A stretch of DNA of 64,000 bases, taken from Baylisascaris procyonis (taxonomy: Eukaryota > Nematoda > Chromadorea > Rhabditida > Ascarididae). The first letter of the stretch is position 1; each line of letters opens with the position of its first letter. Shown piece by piece: positions 29,401 through 43,300 of the stretch. Location: positions 5,926,501-5,990,500 of the forward strand of contig JAZARR010000153.1 in assembly GCA_037389465.1 (NCBI GenBank). Reading direction: 5' to 3'. Below the pieces are notes generated by a model. That model saw only the letters and a program-made list of their open reading frames with translations. It ran no database searches and was not told the DNA's origin. The translations under genes and the position numbers were made by a program.

Positions 29401-32400
29401 TCCAACCACGAACGAGTGGTTCAGCTTGCCCGCTCCCCTTCCAATGATCCCAATGATTTCAATGCTTTTTGAAAGCGTACAGAAAAAAAGATCCTGCAAC
29501 ATGGCAACCATGTCGCTACGTTGAAACTTGAGCGCCTTGACTAGGCGACTTGCCCATCACAATTCAATGGCATCATTCCCGAATAAGACCTATCAAAGCA
29601 CTCTCCATGGGATGATAAATGAAGGATGATAGCCGAATCGCGAAAACGGTTCATCCAGCCAGCGACTGAATCGACGGCGTTCGCTGTAAGTCTCTACGAA
29701 AGAGTGCCTTATTTTATTGAATGGCCAAAGTTCGTAAACATTAATTCTAACAACGAGGATAGACAACCGCCATAAGTGGCAAAGATATAACAGAAAAACA
29801 TACCTGTGAATGAATGCTACATGGAGTATATGGATGTTGGCATTCAACAACCACTTGTATATTCCGTGGGCCGTCGCTTACGTTCATCGATCTGAAATTA
29901 AGAACTATGCAGAGATTTTTTTTTACTTAATTTGATTTAGCAATTCGCAAAATTAAAGGGCAATGAAATTTTTTTCACAAAATCGGGAATTTAAAAACTT
30001 GCAAAAATAAAAACTTCTTAAAAAAACCCTCAAAAGACGGATTACTGAACACATTTATTATAAACGATAAGCTTAGACCTTCTATGAGAGCAGATAAATT
30101 TATAAATACTTAGTCGTTGCGAATAATTTCTGAACAACGGCCGAATGCTAAAATCAATGCGCCTTTAGCAAGTTGATCATATGCACTGAGTAATTCCAAA
30201 GTCCTCCGATGTTCCATCAAATCCTTCGCAAAAACTCACCTACCTTCTCCCTTCTCTCTTTTATTCTTTCTTCTCTTACCATTCGAAAAACTAAGAGGAA
30301 CGTTGCACGGAAATATCTAGGAATGTGTCATATGCAAAATGAATCACTGATAAGACAAAAACAAAAATTTTGGAGAAGAAAATCTACTTTTAAATGCAAT
30401 CACGAAACTCTGGGAGATGCACAACTAGAACTATTTCACTCAAGGTTATCGAATAATTTAAAACTATATAGATAAATAAAGGCAAAGTAATAATATAGAT
30501 AAATAAGGATGAAGTAGACAAACGGCTGGTAATAAATACCTAGTAAGTGATTGTCCTCTCTCCTCTGCTAGTTTCTCTCCGTTAGCTGATGATACCATTG
30601 GAAGAAGATCGTCGAGTGTTGAAACAATATCGAGCGCTCGTCTTGGATTTGATTCCAAAAACACCATCACGAATCCTTAAAGTAAACCATTATTCTTTGT
30701 GAGTTGCTCTTTAACTTCATAATTATATGCATCTCTTATGGTAATACAGTAAATGAGTAAAATATTTGTGGAATCTTAACTACATACTTCAAAGTCGATG
30801 AATTATAGTACATTTCAATCACTACAGAAGACATTTTTTGGTTAGGGTGGGAAGGAGATGAAATGATGATTAGCAGGGAGGGGAAGGGAGAGGCGGTGGG
30901 GAGGAGGGAAAGAGAAGGGTCGGATACTGCCTCGAAGCACCCCAATTAGATAAAAATCCCAATAGAATCGAATTAATTTTCAAACTTTTTCGGCAAATCA
31001 ACACAGAATCTTTTAATCTAAAAAAGCCCCATAGGAAAAACATGGGTTGATGCTCTTAGCATCATGAATGTAAACGTCACTATTTAATCGGATCCGTGAA
31101 TCACTAGCAGTATTTTTCAATTAGTTTTTAATTATATTACTCATTTATTATTTCCTTTCATCTGAGTTTATAAGAAAGCGAATCAAATCAATAAGATTTC
31201 TTTTACTTAAGCTCAAATTTATCACTTAAAATAGTCTCTGCTGTGAACTTGCAGTATATAAAACTTGGCATTTTTCCAAAATGTCGTGAGTGATTATTTT
31301 CAATGTTTCAATTTTTTCCAAATTTTGATGGGGACACTTAGGTGTTTTGGTTAGTACCATGAATGATGATAGCAACATCTTCTTGTACCTAATTTTCATT
31401 AAAAATTTCATCGCCAGATCACTTCCAGGTCACTTTCCCCTTCCTCCCCCTCTCTTTTCGAACAACGTCTCATTCAGCTACTCAATAAATGCCTAAATAT
31501 TTATTGCTGCAAAGAGCACCTCAACAAACAACAATTGTATATGAAAATGATTAAAAAAAAATCTTGATAGCGAAACCTTTACTGACACTTCGTGATGCTT
31601 CAAATTAAAAAACACCTATTTTTAAACGTGTTCAGAACTAATACTCACACTGCCAGGAAATTAAAGCTAGAATTTACAAATAAGTGCCACTCAAGATTAC
31701 CGGCAATATTGGAACATAAAGTCCGATCTGATGATCCAAGACTTCCGGCTGCGATCAGATCTGATAACTTCGCAGCGAGCATTCGAACGAGAAGTAGAAA
31801 CCATTTCGAGAGCTGCAAAATGCAACAGTAACACCATCACCTTTTTGGCACGTTCATTTCTATTGCGCTGAAAAAAGCAGTACCTTTCAGTGGTCAAAAT
31901 GGTCATTGGTCAAGGATTCGATTTGCGACAGGCGAATCACCGTATATTAGGAATGACTAATTCTGCTTAACTTCTATTTAATTTCATTCAAGTGGCATAC
32001 CAAATATACGAACTATGTAAATAAAATCGGGAATTGAAATCTCTGAAATATCGGCTAAGAAATTTCTAAGACTTTGATATGGAATCTTTATATGTGTTTG
32101 AGAGAGAAACTGATGGATAAAGCAGAAAAAAAGCGAAAGCATTTATTTATAGAAAATGCCGAATAATTGAGTTAAACATGAGAAGAATTTAAAAATAAAA
32201 TCCCATTTAAAAAGAGATTCTTTAATTAGAATAGTGCAAATATTTTCATATGCAAATATGATCATTTACTTTATGTTATCTTTACATATCGCAATGAGAA
32301 AGACTTTAAACAAATAAAAATGCATTTTATGTTTATTACATTTTTCACACAAATTTCACTAAAAAATAGGATGTTGTTTAAGTGAAGTAGAGATCGACTA

Positions 32401-33687
32401 CTGTGTTCGGATATGAGAGAATTTTTACAAATTTTAGAAACTTTAAATTTAAACTAATTGGCTTCTCCAATCTGATTCGATAACTGCCAAAGCATATGGT
32501 AATAATAATACCAATAGCATACGGTGATCATATGGATAGTATATGGTAATAATACCAGTAGTATATCGTAACAGCATCAACTAATAAAGGTAATAATACC
32601 AACTTGCTCGTAATCGGCAATCTGCTGCACAATATCGATTTCATTTTCCTTCATCGAATATAAGACGAACGGTATTTGACCTCTTGCAAGTGATGTACCA
32701 TTCTGACTTAGACTGCAAGGTTGGAAATGCATGCGAGCACCGTTACAGAGACGTACTGTTCCAACACCACCTGTAATTGAAGAATTGATTTTCGACTCCG
32801 GAGCGCTTCATTAAAAAAGAACAATTCCCGGAGTCGATGCGAACTGCGCAATTTACTGCTATGCTTTTAGAACTGCAATTTTAGATTTTGCAACCTTGAA
32901 AAAAATTGCAATTTTTTGATCAAAAAAAAGATCACTAAATAAAATATGACCAAATAGAATTGCCGTATTCTATTCAGTGATCTTGTAGATAGAAAGATGA
33001 ACGAATAATATCGCACCTTCACCGCAGAATGTTTTACCACCTTCAACGGTAAGACGAATTGCATAGACAACACCCGATTGAAGGCGAATCGCTTTCGTTA
33101 AACGCAGCATTGCAATTTCACGTTGAGATACTTCGAATTGATTTGCACAAAGTATTCCACTAATCTTCTCTAGAAGATTCCATTGCTCATGAGCTGCATC
33201 ACCGCTATTCATCAACACCTTAAAAAATAATCGTTTTTATTCTCTATAAATAACGCTTCTTTATTTGGAAATAATACATATTTGTTATAAAAAATATATT
33301 AAATGTTTTCAACTTTATTAAATATGATTGAAATTGTAGTAGAAATATTTTAAAAATATTTCAGCATCAATCAAACTGCTTCACCGATTAATAATATTAC
33401 TTCCTTTAGCGTTCACTTAAACAGTTGAAACAATCGTCATTTTCACGATGGATTTCATCCTCAAATTTTGAATATAATTTCTGAATAGGAAAGAGCAGAA
33501 GTGGTAAGCTATATGAAGCAGTGGTGCAATGTTTACGATGAATTACCTTGTTCATATAACTCTGCTTATGTATGCTTTCACGGTAATGGAAGAGAATGCT
33601 GCAAGCAATGTTTGAGATTCACTACACAATACATCTCCCAATCCATTTCCAATTTTTGATAACTGTAGTGGCAGCAGTTAATTGTTA

Positions 33688-33770
<83 letters not shown>

Positions 33771-34302
33771 GACAATACTAAACTGTGGTCATTTGTAAAA
33801 GAAATAGGTAGACGTGGCTTCTCACTACTAAACAACAAATATAATGCAGTTTAGTATACGTAGTGTTCGTAGCCGTTGCTATAAAATCGTACTTACACAA
33901 CGGTATCAAACTCTACTCTCACTTAAAATTGAGTCATATATCCAGCTCTGATTCGAGTATCCGACCATTTTGTTCATATTTCACTCGTTAATTTATATAA
34001 AAAAATAAATTTCAACTATGATTTCGATGTTTTAGACGTTTATTCCATATTATAAATTTTACATTTCAAATAATTGTAAATAAAACGGAAAAGATTCACA
34101 GTGAACGAACCTCACACACATAATTGTATTGTTGGCCATGATGGGCACAATATACGCCGATACCGTGTAATACCACACCGCAAACGTCGACACGGATCGC
34201 AATTGCATCTGCAGCACCACGACTCATATCCCAGTTGGGATGTGCTGCTGTTCGTCGGAATCTAAGATTCGTTCTTCCATCACAGGCAACGGAATATTAG
34301 CA

Positions 34303-34370
<68 letters not shown>

Positions 34371-37300
34371 TAGATATAGATATAGATATAGATATAAATA
34401 TAGATGGATATCTGGATTATGAATTCGCGAACCTCTCACTCAAAGCACAGAACAAAGAACAGTAACCAATATATGAAGAGCAAAATTTGTTTCTGGAAAT
34501 TTATTTATTCCGAAATCAAATTCAAAAACGTATTAAACGCTATGACCCTCTTTCCCAGTATTCTTTTATCTTATCACCAATTTTTATGGATTTATTTTAC
34601 TATACAATAAAATCGCCAATACTACAATAACCATTCGAGTACAATTTCAAAAGATATAAGCTTTCACTCAGTAATAAGCAATAAATAAGCAGCTAAACAC
34701 AATAAAAACAAGAACATTGCTCGATATCAGTTCATCAACGAACCGTGATGGAGTTTGTAGGATCGGTGGGCCATCCAACGTTGAATCCTTTGGAGTTACT
34801 AGTTCTCTCGCTATTGCAACAATCAATGTATGAGAGGCCGTCTTCAAACGAGCACCACTGCTTCGCTGAATTATTTCTTTTATTTTCAACTCGTTTATAT
34901 TATCGCAAATTTATAAAACATTTCTGCAAAAAAAAGAACTAACAATACGTACAATATAAAAATTACTTTATTTATATTAAATTCGGCATAATTATTGCAC
35001 TTTTCATGCAACAATCTATTTAAAAAAATATAAATTTGAACGTCGAATTTTTTTCCGTCGTAAAGAAATATTTCTTTTTCTCAAATAGACAATTCATATG
35101 AAAATAAAGAATTCCATAATTCTAAAACAATAAAATTCATTGAACGTTAAAATTTATTATATTTTTCTCATCATCGCACTAAAATATTCATAAAAAACAA
35201 TAATAACAAACCGGTTCAGCGTTATGTTGAGAGAATGCGATTTCAAAAAGAAAGCGAAGAACATTCTGAAGGCTTGTTAAACGTTGTCGATTATTGATTG
35301 CTTTCTTTTGTGCTTGTTCGGTCATTTTATGCACCAATTCAGGGAATAAACTCGTCGATGGCATTCCATCACGTTCGGAGCATAATAATACTGGCAGAAT
35401 CTAAATTTCATATCAGTGAAAAATTAAGTATAATAATACTAAAAAAAAACATAAAAGGTTGGCAAATTTATTGGAGAAGTTCGATGCGTGAAACTGGAAA
35501 TTGAGAAAGTGAAATGTGTAGTTTTATTGAGAAAAGAATAAAGAGAACCAAATCATAAAATTATACTCATGGTTTTATTACCACCTGCAATTTAAAGAGT
35601 AAATCATATACAATAGTTTTGCCATTATGCTCGAAGAATCAGCTGTTTCATGAAAAAAAAAAAAATTTATTCATAACAAATCATTAAGTTTCAAGCTAAA
35701 CATCAAGATGAGGTGAGAGAACTTTCGCTATTAGTTTGCGAAAAAAAGATTTTAATTCTAAGAGAGAGTAGGGTAGGGGGAGGATAGGGGAGGCAATAAT
35801 ACAAAATGCGACTATGAAACAATATTCTAAACCAACCATACCTATTCCACTCTATTAAATTAAGTTGACAATAACATTATTAGATAAGAATGCTTACATA
35901 TTCTTGATGGCATAAAGCTGTCAGCAGTGCGGCTAATGACCACTCCCTGTTCGGTGTTGACATTAACATCGCTAAACGTTCGACAACCAATTGTGAACTT
36001 GGTAGAAGAACACGTGAACATGATACATAAGTTCGTACAGCTTCTTCCAAAAGTGCCCAACGAGTTAAATCCTGCAAAATGAATTCCTTTATTTCAACAA
36101 TAAAAGATGCAAATATGTGGAGGAAGAAGAAAATTTTTATGATAGATCAGCGGAAGTGCATATGATATAAAAATAAAAATTAACCAATAAATGCTAATAA
36201 TTAAAATTGGAATTTAAAAGTAATGCAAGAAAATTTTGTTTGAATTTAAGTTGGTGAAAGTGGTAGAGAGGAATGTTGCATATTTGATGCCATAGTGTAA
36301 GTCGCGAATTTGAAAACCCAATGGTCTTAACGTTAAGTCATGCAATGCTCAGTGGTCGCCGCTTTTGGTTAGTAAAAAAGTCAGCGTAAACATCACACCA
36401 TAATTGAAGCTTAAAATAAACAGGTGCTGTAAAGGTGAAGGAAAAGCTTTAACACTTCCTATGATCGATAGAAATGTCGATATCCCCACCACAGGTAACC
36501 TAATCTTGCTAGAATCCGATTTGAATTTATGCAAATGAAGTTTACATTCAGCCTAAACGCGGTGATCGAAGACGACAGCTTTATAGCGTATAGCAATTAA
36601 AAAAATCTCATAGCCTGTGCACCATCCACACTTCTGTTAAATAGTAATTAATGTAAGGCTTTGTGGATGTTATATTAATGCTGCGAAACGGTGGTGATAT
36701 GAAAGCTAATAGTGCGCACTTATGTTAAAACAACTAAATAAAATTAAAAAAAAAATAAATCCATTGTGAGCATAATATTGTTTCATAAAACTATAAGGAA
36801 ACGATTATAATAATCTTCGGCAACAATGTGAGATCCAACAAAGAAGTTTTTGTTGCTTCAGACAACTACAGACAGCAAATTGTCTGCAACAAAAAAAGAT
36901 TACAGAGAGAGGGATATGTGGAAATCAGCAACAAACCTCATTAAGTATCCTCTCGTTGGCGAGATCGAAAAGTGCGTTCATTATAGATGCGAACTGTACG
37001 ATAAGATCCGCAAATTCACTTGGTGGTTCTTTGCGATCATCGTTGATTCCATCCGTTGATGTCGAATATAGACAACGCACATAGAAACTACAAAAAGTCA
37101 CATTTCATTTTGTGTTGCAATTATTCAAATATTTAAATATTCTTTTTAAGATCTATAAGCAATTAATAAATCAATTAACATATTTTCATAAGACTTGTAG
37201 TCATATTATTAGCAGTTAGTAATCTAATATTTTGCAAAGAGGAAATCGTGCAATGAGCTTCACTGACCAAATCATTCTAAGAGCGACAATAGCGACGGCG

Positions 37301-40300
37301 GTGGCTCGTTCTCGTAACCATGCAGATTCGGGATCGTTTCCTTCATCGACAATGATCGCTCTCTCAATCGCCCAATCGAGAATACGAAAAAGTGAAGTGA
37401 TGGCAGCCGGTGTGACGCTAAGTAACGATTGCATACGGATCGCCATCGAAATGCGTTCACAAGAACTGAAACTTACAACTATATGACGCCGCTTCTGAGT
37501 GAATATCCTTTTTAAGATGCCTATAATTGAATGATGAATGAGATGAAGGGAAGCCAAACGAGCAGAACGTTAAAGGGCCTATGACAAATTAATAGAAAAA
37601 CTAAATAAAGCCTACAGTAAGTTTAGCCTATGGTAAGTCAATGAAAGATGGCAAAGAAAGAATTATGTATACCTTTTCCTCACTTCATAACAGGTTTGGT
37701 TTTAGGGATTACTACTTGTAAGGTTGTACCTCTCCATACCTGAGAAAGTGTCAGTTATTCCAATTTTACCTGCAAATCATACAAACGATTAAATAAATTA
37801 CAGATAAGCATAAGCAAAAGCAATACCTAGCATCAACATATTCGGGACCATCATCTCTATTTGCGATAGATGCCGATGGAGCAGCATTAACTTCTGAGAC
37901 ATAAAGAAGCTCGGGAATCTGACCGACATTCACATCCGTTCCATTGTTCGACATTCGCGAATTACGGAAGAAAAATTGAACACCATCTTCGGCGATTACA
38001 TTCGCACGTCCACTTGCACCACAATCAGAACTTGGCCCACTGAAAAATACCTTATTTAAACCACAAATACTCCAAAAAGATGTTGCTTCATTTTTAAATT
38101 ATTTCAATAGATCCCGAGATTCATTAACAATTCATGGATGCATCCTAGATGATTTAACACACCATGCACTTTGGCAGTTCACCTCATCACATCAACCAAT
38201 TCCACATATTGTTAACAAATGATTAAGTATCCATAATAATGCCTTCATATATCTAACTCATCCGATTGCTTATATAAAACTTTTTTGTAAAATTTCGGTT
38301 TTTTTGCAATTCAACAAGAAGGAAATATAACCCGACCGGTTATGAAATGCATATAAATTTTCCCTCGTGTTTCAGGTTGACATTTTTGAGCTGATGGGTT
38401 AGTCGGTATAAGAGATCACCCTAGGAAATATATAACATTTATAAACTTAGTTTTGAATATAGACGAATAGACAGACAGGCAGACAAACAGACAGATAAGC
38501 CCAAGCATACTCACCTATATGACCTCCTATAAATTACACATCGTTTGAAAATACTGACAGTTATAAAAAAACCTTAATAAGAATGTACGTTTAGATCAAT
38601 GACTGGATTACCCTCACTCGTTATTGCCCTCATTCCTAGTTGCCTTCTATCACTTACGCGTTTTCAGACTGCTATTTCTGTTAAACATAAATCTTCTCTA
38701 CTGGCAACATGCCAAATAAACTAATCAATAAATCAATAAACAATCTAATCAATAAATCAATAAACACATCTTACTCAAATAACTTACTTCACTTGAGCAC
38801 AAATTACATGCCAATGATTAGCGTTAGCGATAACAGCACGTGGAAACATGAGATGTGCCTTCTCGCGAGGTGCACATTCGAATAACATCTCATCAGATTC
38901 TGCGATCAATTCGACACTCTTCTCATCGAATTCTGCACCCACCAAACGGAATAATTTCAACCTGTAAACTTATCGTGGCAGCTTACTCATTAGAACAAGT
39001 GACGCATAGCTTCAATACTTTAAAGATTTTAGAAAAACAATAATCGCTCTGATTTGCCTACTTATGGTACCTACAAATTGAAGGTGAATGTATTTGAAGA
39101 TACGACGCAACCTCTGTTTATTTTACCACAACCACTGTGTTTAAAAATATTCTCTTTCAGAAAAGAAAAATACTACCGAAACTTTTGATAAATTAGCAAA
39201 CCATCATAAAACAGCTGTGTTATAGCATATAGAATCATACAGCAGTGCCTAAAAAATTATATAGTAACGTCTTATAAGCTGTTCGGGTCATATAAAACAT
39301 CTTGCGGGTAATAAAATCCAACAATCGTCATTTCCGAGTACATCACACGATCTTATAAAAATTTCACCTTCGCAGACCAACAGTACTTTTTAACTTTTTC
39401 CAACATAATATCAGCACTGCTCCGCGGATTGTTCAATTGAGCTAAACAATGCCTTACTTTTAAAAAATTCAACAACAATATTGTATCACTGTTTAAAAGA
39501 AACATAAACTCGAAACCAGAAGGGGAGATTGCTGCAACATTATTATGACTGCAAACAATGCCAGATAAAAGCCTCGCTGATAACATATCGGTAGATAAAA
39601 CCCAAGAGCTTATATCAGATGTTATACTGCAGATGTTGTTGAGAAAAACAAAACTCTTACTTGGCAATATATTCACCACGACCACCAAAGAGTCCGATCC
39701 CAAGAAGACGGATATCTCGTGATGCACGGAACTGTATCGCTTCGACCGAATGTGCCGAATAGCCCCAACCACCACCATAACCATCAAAACGATTCACTCG
39801 TACATAGCCATTTACGAATCCACAACCATTGCCGACCGCCATCATTGACGCTCGCCTTTCCAACTCGTTCCTCTTCAAACAACACCATTCAGCACACTTA
39901 CAGTGTTTAAGCAATCTAGATCATCCTTACCTGTGTTTAGCATCTCTATCAAATAATTAAAATCTCATCATGGGCAACAATTATAGATTTCAGAGCGTTT
40001 TCCACAAACATCTGAAAAAGAACACTATTTTCATCTAAGTGAAAGTAGATGAAGAATGCCCCAGTGAAGGCAACAATATGCAGCTAAAAGTTCTTTTGAA
40101 AATTCATTCCTTCACAACATTTATGAATGATCAATTAGCTCGGTCAATACGTTACCTTGCCATCGTTCGGTATCGCAGTGCCCAACATTGTAATTGCATA
40201 AGTGGTGCATAAAACGTTGACAGCCATCTGCAACGTCGATAACTGTGACTCTGCTTCGATTGGAATCGTGAATTCAGGTGCACGAAGGAAGGAAATTTCC

Positions 40301-43300
40301 TTGGCGATGAGGTCGTTGTTGGCGTTTGCACTTGTCACCAACGTACCCATGTCTTCGGTATGCGCAACACTATCGCAAAGCGATTGTACCCGCATTTCGG
40401 CCGCATTAAACGCCCACATGAGGTTGTATTTCGGCTCCAAGCACCAGCTGCAAATTCCAAAAGCAGTTCCTTACCTCTGATAACAGCAAGTATTTTAGCG
40501 ATGGAAAAATATACTTTTTGGGTAATCGTTTAGAAAACAAATGACTGGCGAGTTCGAATCCCGACTACAAACAAGGTTTTAAAGCGTTATGATATATGCG
40601 TATATCCTATCAAATAACATCCGAGCAGTAATAAACCTAGTCTCTGCAACAAAACGCTGAGTACGTGTTGCCGGTGAAGTTTCAGGTTTTATCAAATTTT
40701 TTTATGTTAGGCAATTGAGACGCATCGGAATGATCGAAAAGCCTGAGGTTCCCACCAAACACTCAGGTAAGCAATCTGTCGAATATAACCAAAGCAATTA
40801 ATCTATCGACCTACTTATTACTGTGGTCATTACAGTGAAATTCTGCAAAACTGCTCCTAATCCACTCAGCAATAACTCCGAGAACTTACTATTAACCTGC
40901 ACTAGCTCAGTGGTAGAGCATTCGTGCGGAAATCGGGAGGTGGCGTTCGTACTCATCTGCGTGCAAGCATTTTCAACTGTCATCCAACAATAGTTATCAT
41001 CTCAGTCTAGGCCATACTAAAAGTTGGCGCTAACTATCCATATATAAACCCATAACTTATTAAATAAAGGATGATATATGCACGAAATGTTAACGATAGT
41101 TAAGCAGCAAACCTCATATAGAGTCCAGCTGGACCAAGCGAGTGTTGATAGAAACGACCAAATTTCCTTCTAATTGCCACATATTCTTTTCCAACTTGAT
41201 TAGGAAAGATTATAACGACATCCTTATTTGAAACAATCTAAAAAAGCTAGCCATTAATAAATGAACAATAATATATAAGCTATATTCCACTCCAATGCTC
41301 ATATAGAAGCTCAAATGTCTGAGATCCCAAATAAGCGACTATTGTTGAGACAATTTAAATTAAAAGTGAAATTCAGTGACAAAATAGGACCATTCACTAA
41401 TAGTTTCAATGATATCCTTACTGACGATGTTTCACGAACTCGAATCGTTCAGAAAACTTTCCCTCACTTTCTAAAGGTGGCGCTGATTCATAATCTGATA
41501 AAAGCTTTAAGGCCTAAAAGGCCTCTCAAATGTTCGCTTATAGGTTATAAAGCATCTACGACTCCAGTGACCACTAGTGTTCTAAACTCGAGAATCTCTA
41601 TCATGTCTGGGTTTCTAATAAAAAAGCGATTCCCATTCGGTCATAATAATCCTAAAAGTTTTCTTATATGAATGGCACTCCTGTTGTTTCATCTTCATCA
41701 ATCAGCGATTTAGGTATCATAATCAGTAACATGTTCAGATTCCATTAGCGCATCTCTAACACATCCTAAAACAATTGATGAAAGGGGATCCGTTGCCTTG
41801 CATACTTTCTTACTCCCATAAACACTGCCTTGCTTGTTTCACTTTTATGGTTCAGGTCCGGCCAATTTTCAAAGGCCCCTCAAGTATGATGTCTATTAGA
41901 TCCACAAAAGGTATTCATTATATAAACCCAGTCGAGGATATCCAAAGTCGTTCACTCATCGGATGTGAGGGAAACAATTTCCAGTTGCCTGTGGATTATA
42001 AATGAATTATGCGAATAGGAATCGCAATGCCGATTTCTCAGCTATCGTTTTCCCAATGGGCAGGACTAAGAATGAAACCCCAATATTTAAACAGACCCGT
42101 TATGTGCTTATAGGGATCATTCCAAAAATTAACTCTTATTCTCACACAGCCATCTGCGATGGTCTTATATCGTTATTACAAATTGCAATTACAGTGTATT
42201 ATTACCTGACAATTAGAAATGACGTCACTGCTGAAAATTTGCTTCTGACTGTGAATAAATGTCGTATCACCACTCGCACCAATCCACGTTGCAATGATGC
42301 CACTTGCACGTCCATAACCTGGCACAAATGCTGGCAAAGCGTTCCAATTACGGTCGTCTCCCTCTCTGAAGTAGTGCAAGATATAGCCTTATCAAGTAAA
42401 AGAACACATAGGTAAGTTGTTACCCTTTTTCCCCATCATCGGTCAAGATGAAAGAGATGAAAATGGAAAAGGAAAGGATATGTTTTGTTAAAAATTTTTA
42501 AAATGCTAGCAAAAATTCGAAAGTGAAGTTAAAATACGCAGAAAAAAGAAACAGTTAAAATGAGTCTCAGAGATTATATTGAAACGCTTAAAAGCTGATA
42601 GCCCAGAGCGACATCTACGAACTGCCTTGGAACCTCTAAGGGAAGGGTGGGGGATGGGGTGGTACAGAGAGGTGCTCACATACGGCTAGACACTGGAAAA
42701 GGATGGTGTTTTGATTTACAAATGTTCTTTTCAAGGAAAGCTTACAGTAAATGGATCAAAAGCATTCAAAATTGTTCAATAACCAATGTTAGACTTCTTC
42801 AGCCTCCTTGTATAGTTATAGTGAGAGGTTAATCGGTGTTGAGGTGATGTCTGAGATGCAATCACGTCTGAAGACGAGCTGTTGTCTGATGTCGTCGTGA
42901 ATTTGTGGTGAAAATATGTTTTATTAAGAAGTTTGTAGATTCCAACCAACCTCACTAACTGTCCTTGGCGATGTGCTCCGAATGTTATGATCGCACCATC
43001 TGCTGTGCGAAGCACAGAATGATTAGCACCAGCCGCGATTTGCACCACTTGTACGTTTGATGGCAACTCAACCTCAACAATATTTACTTCAATAGGTGTC
43101 ATTGACGCATGAATATACTAATGTAGAAACAAAAGCTTCAAAAAGCAGTAATAGCAAAAACATATATCTGATCCTAAAGTGATCTAAAAACATATATCTG
43201 ATCCTAAAGTGATCTAAAAACATATATCTGATCCTAAAGTGATCTAAAAACATATATCTGATCCTAAAGTGATCTAAAAACATATATCTGATCCTAAAGT

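Noticed and set aside
33578..33838. Minus-strand ORF with a poly-Tyr-Ile run
   Set aside because: Translation of the TA microsatellite.
40202..40480. Plus-strand 92-codon ORF
   Set aside because: Antisense shadow of exon 40156-40447.
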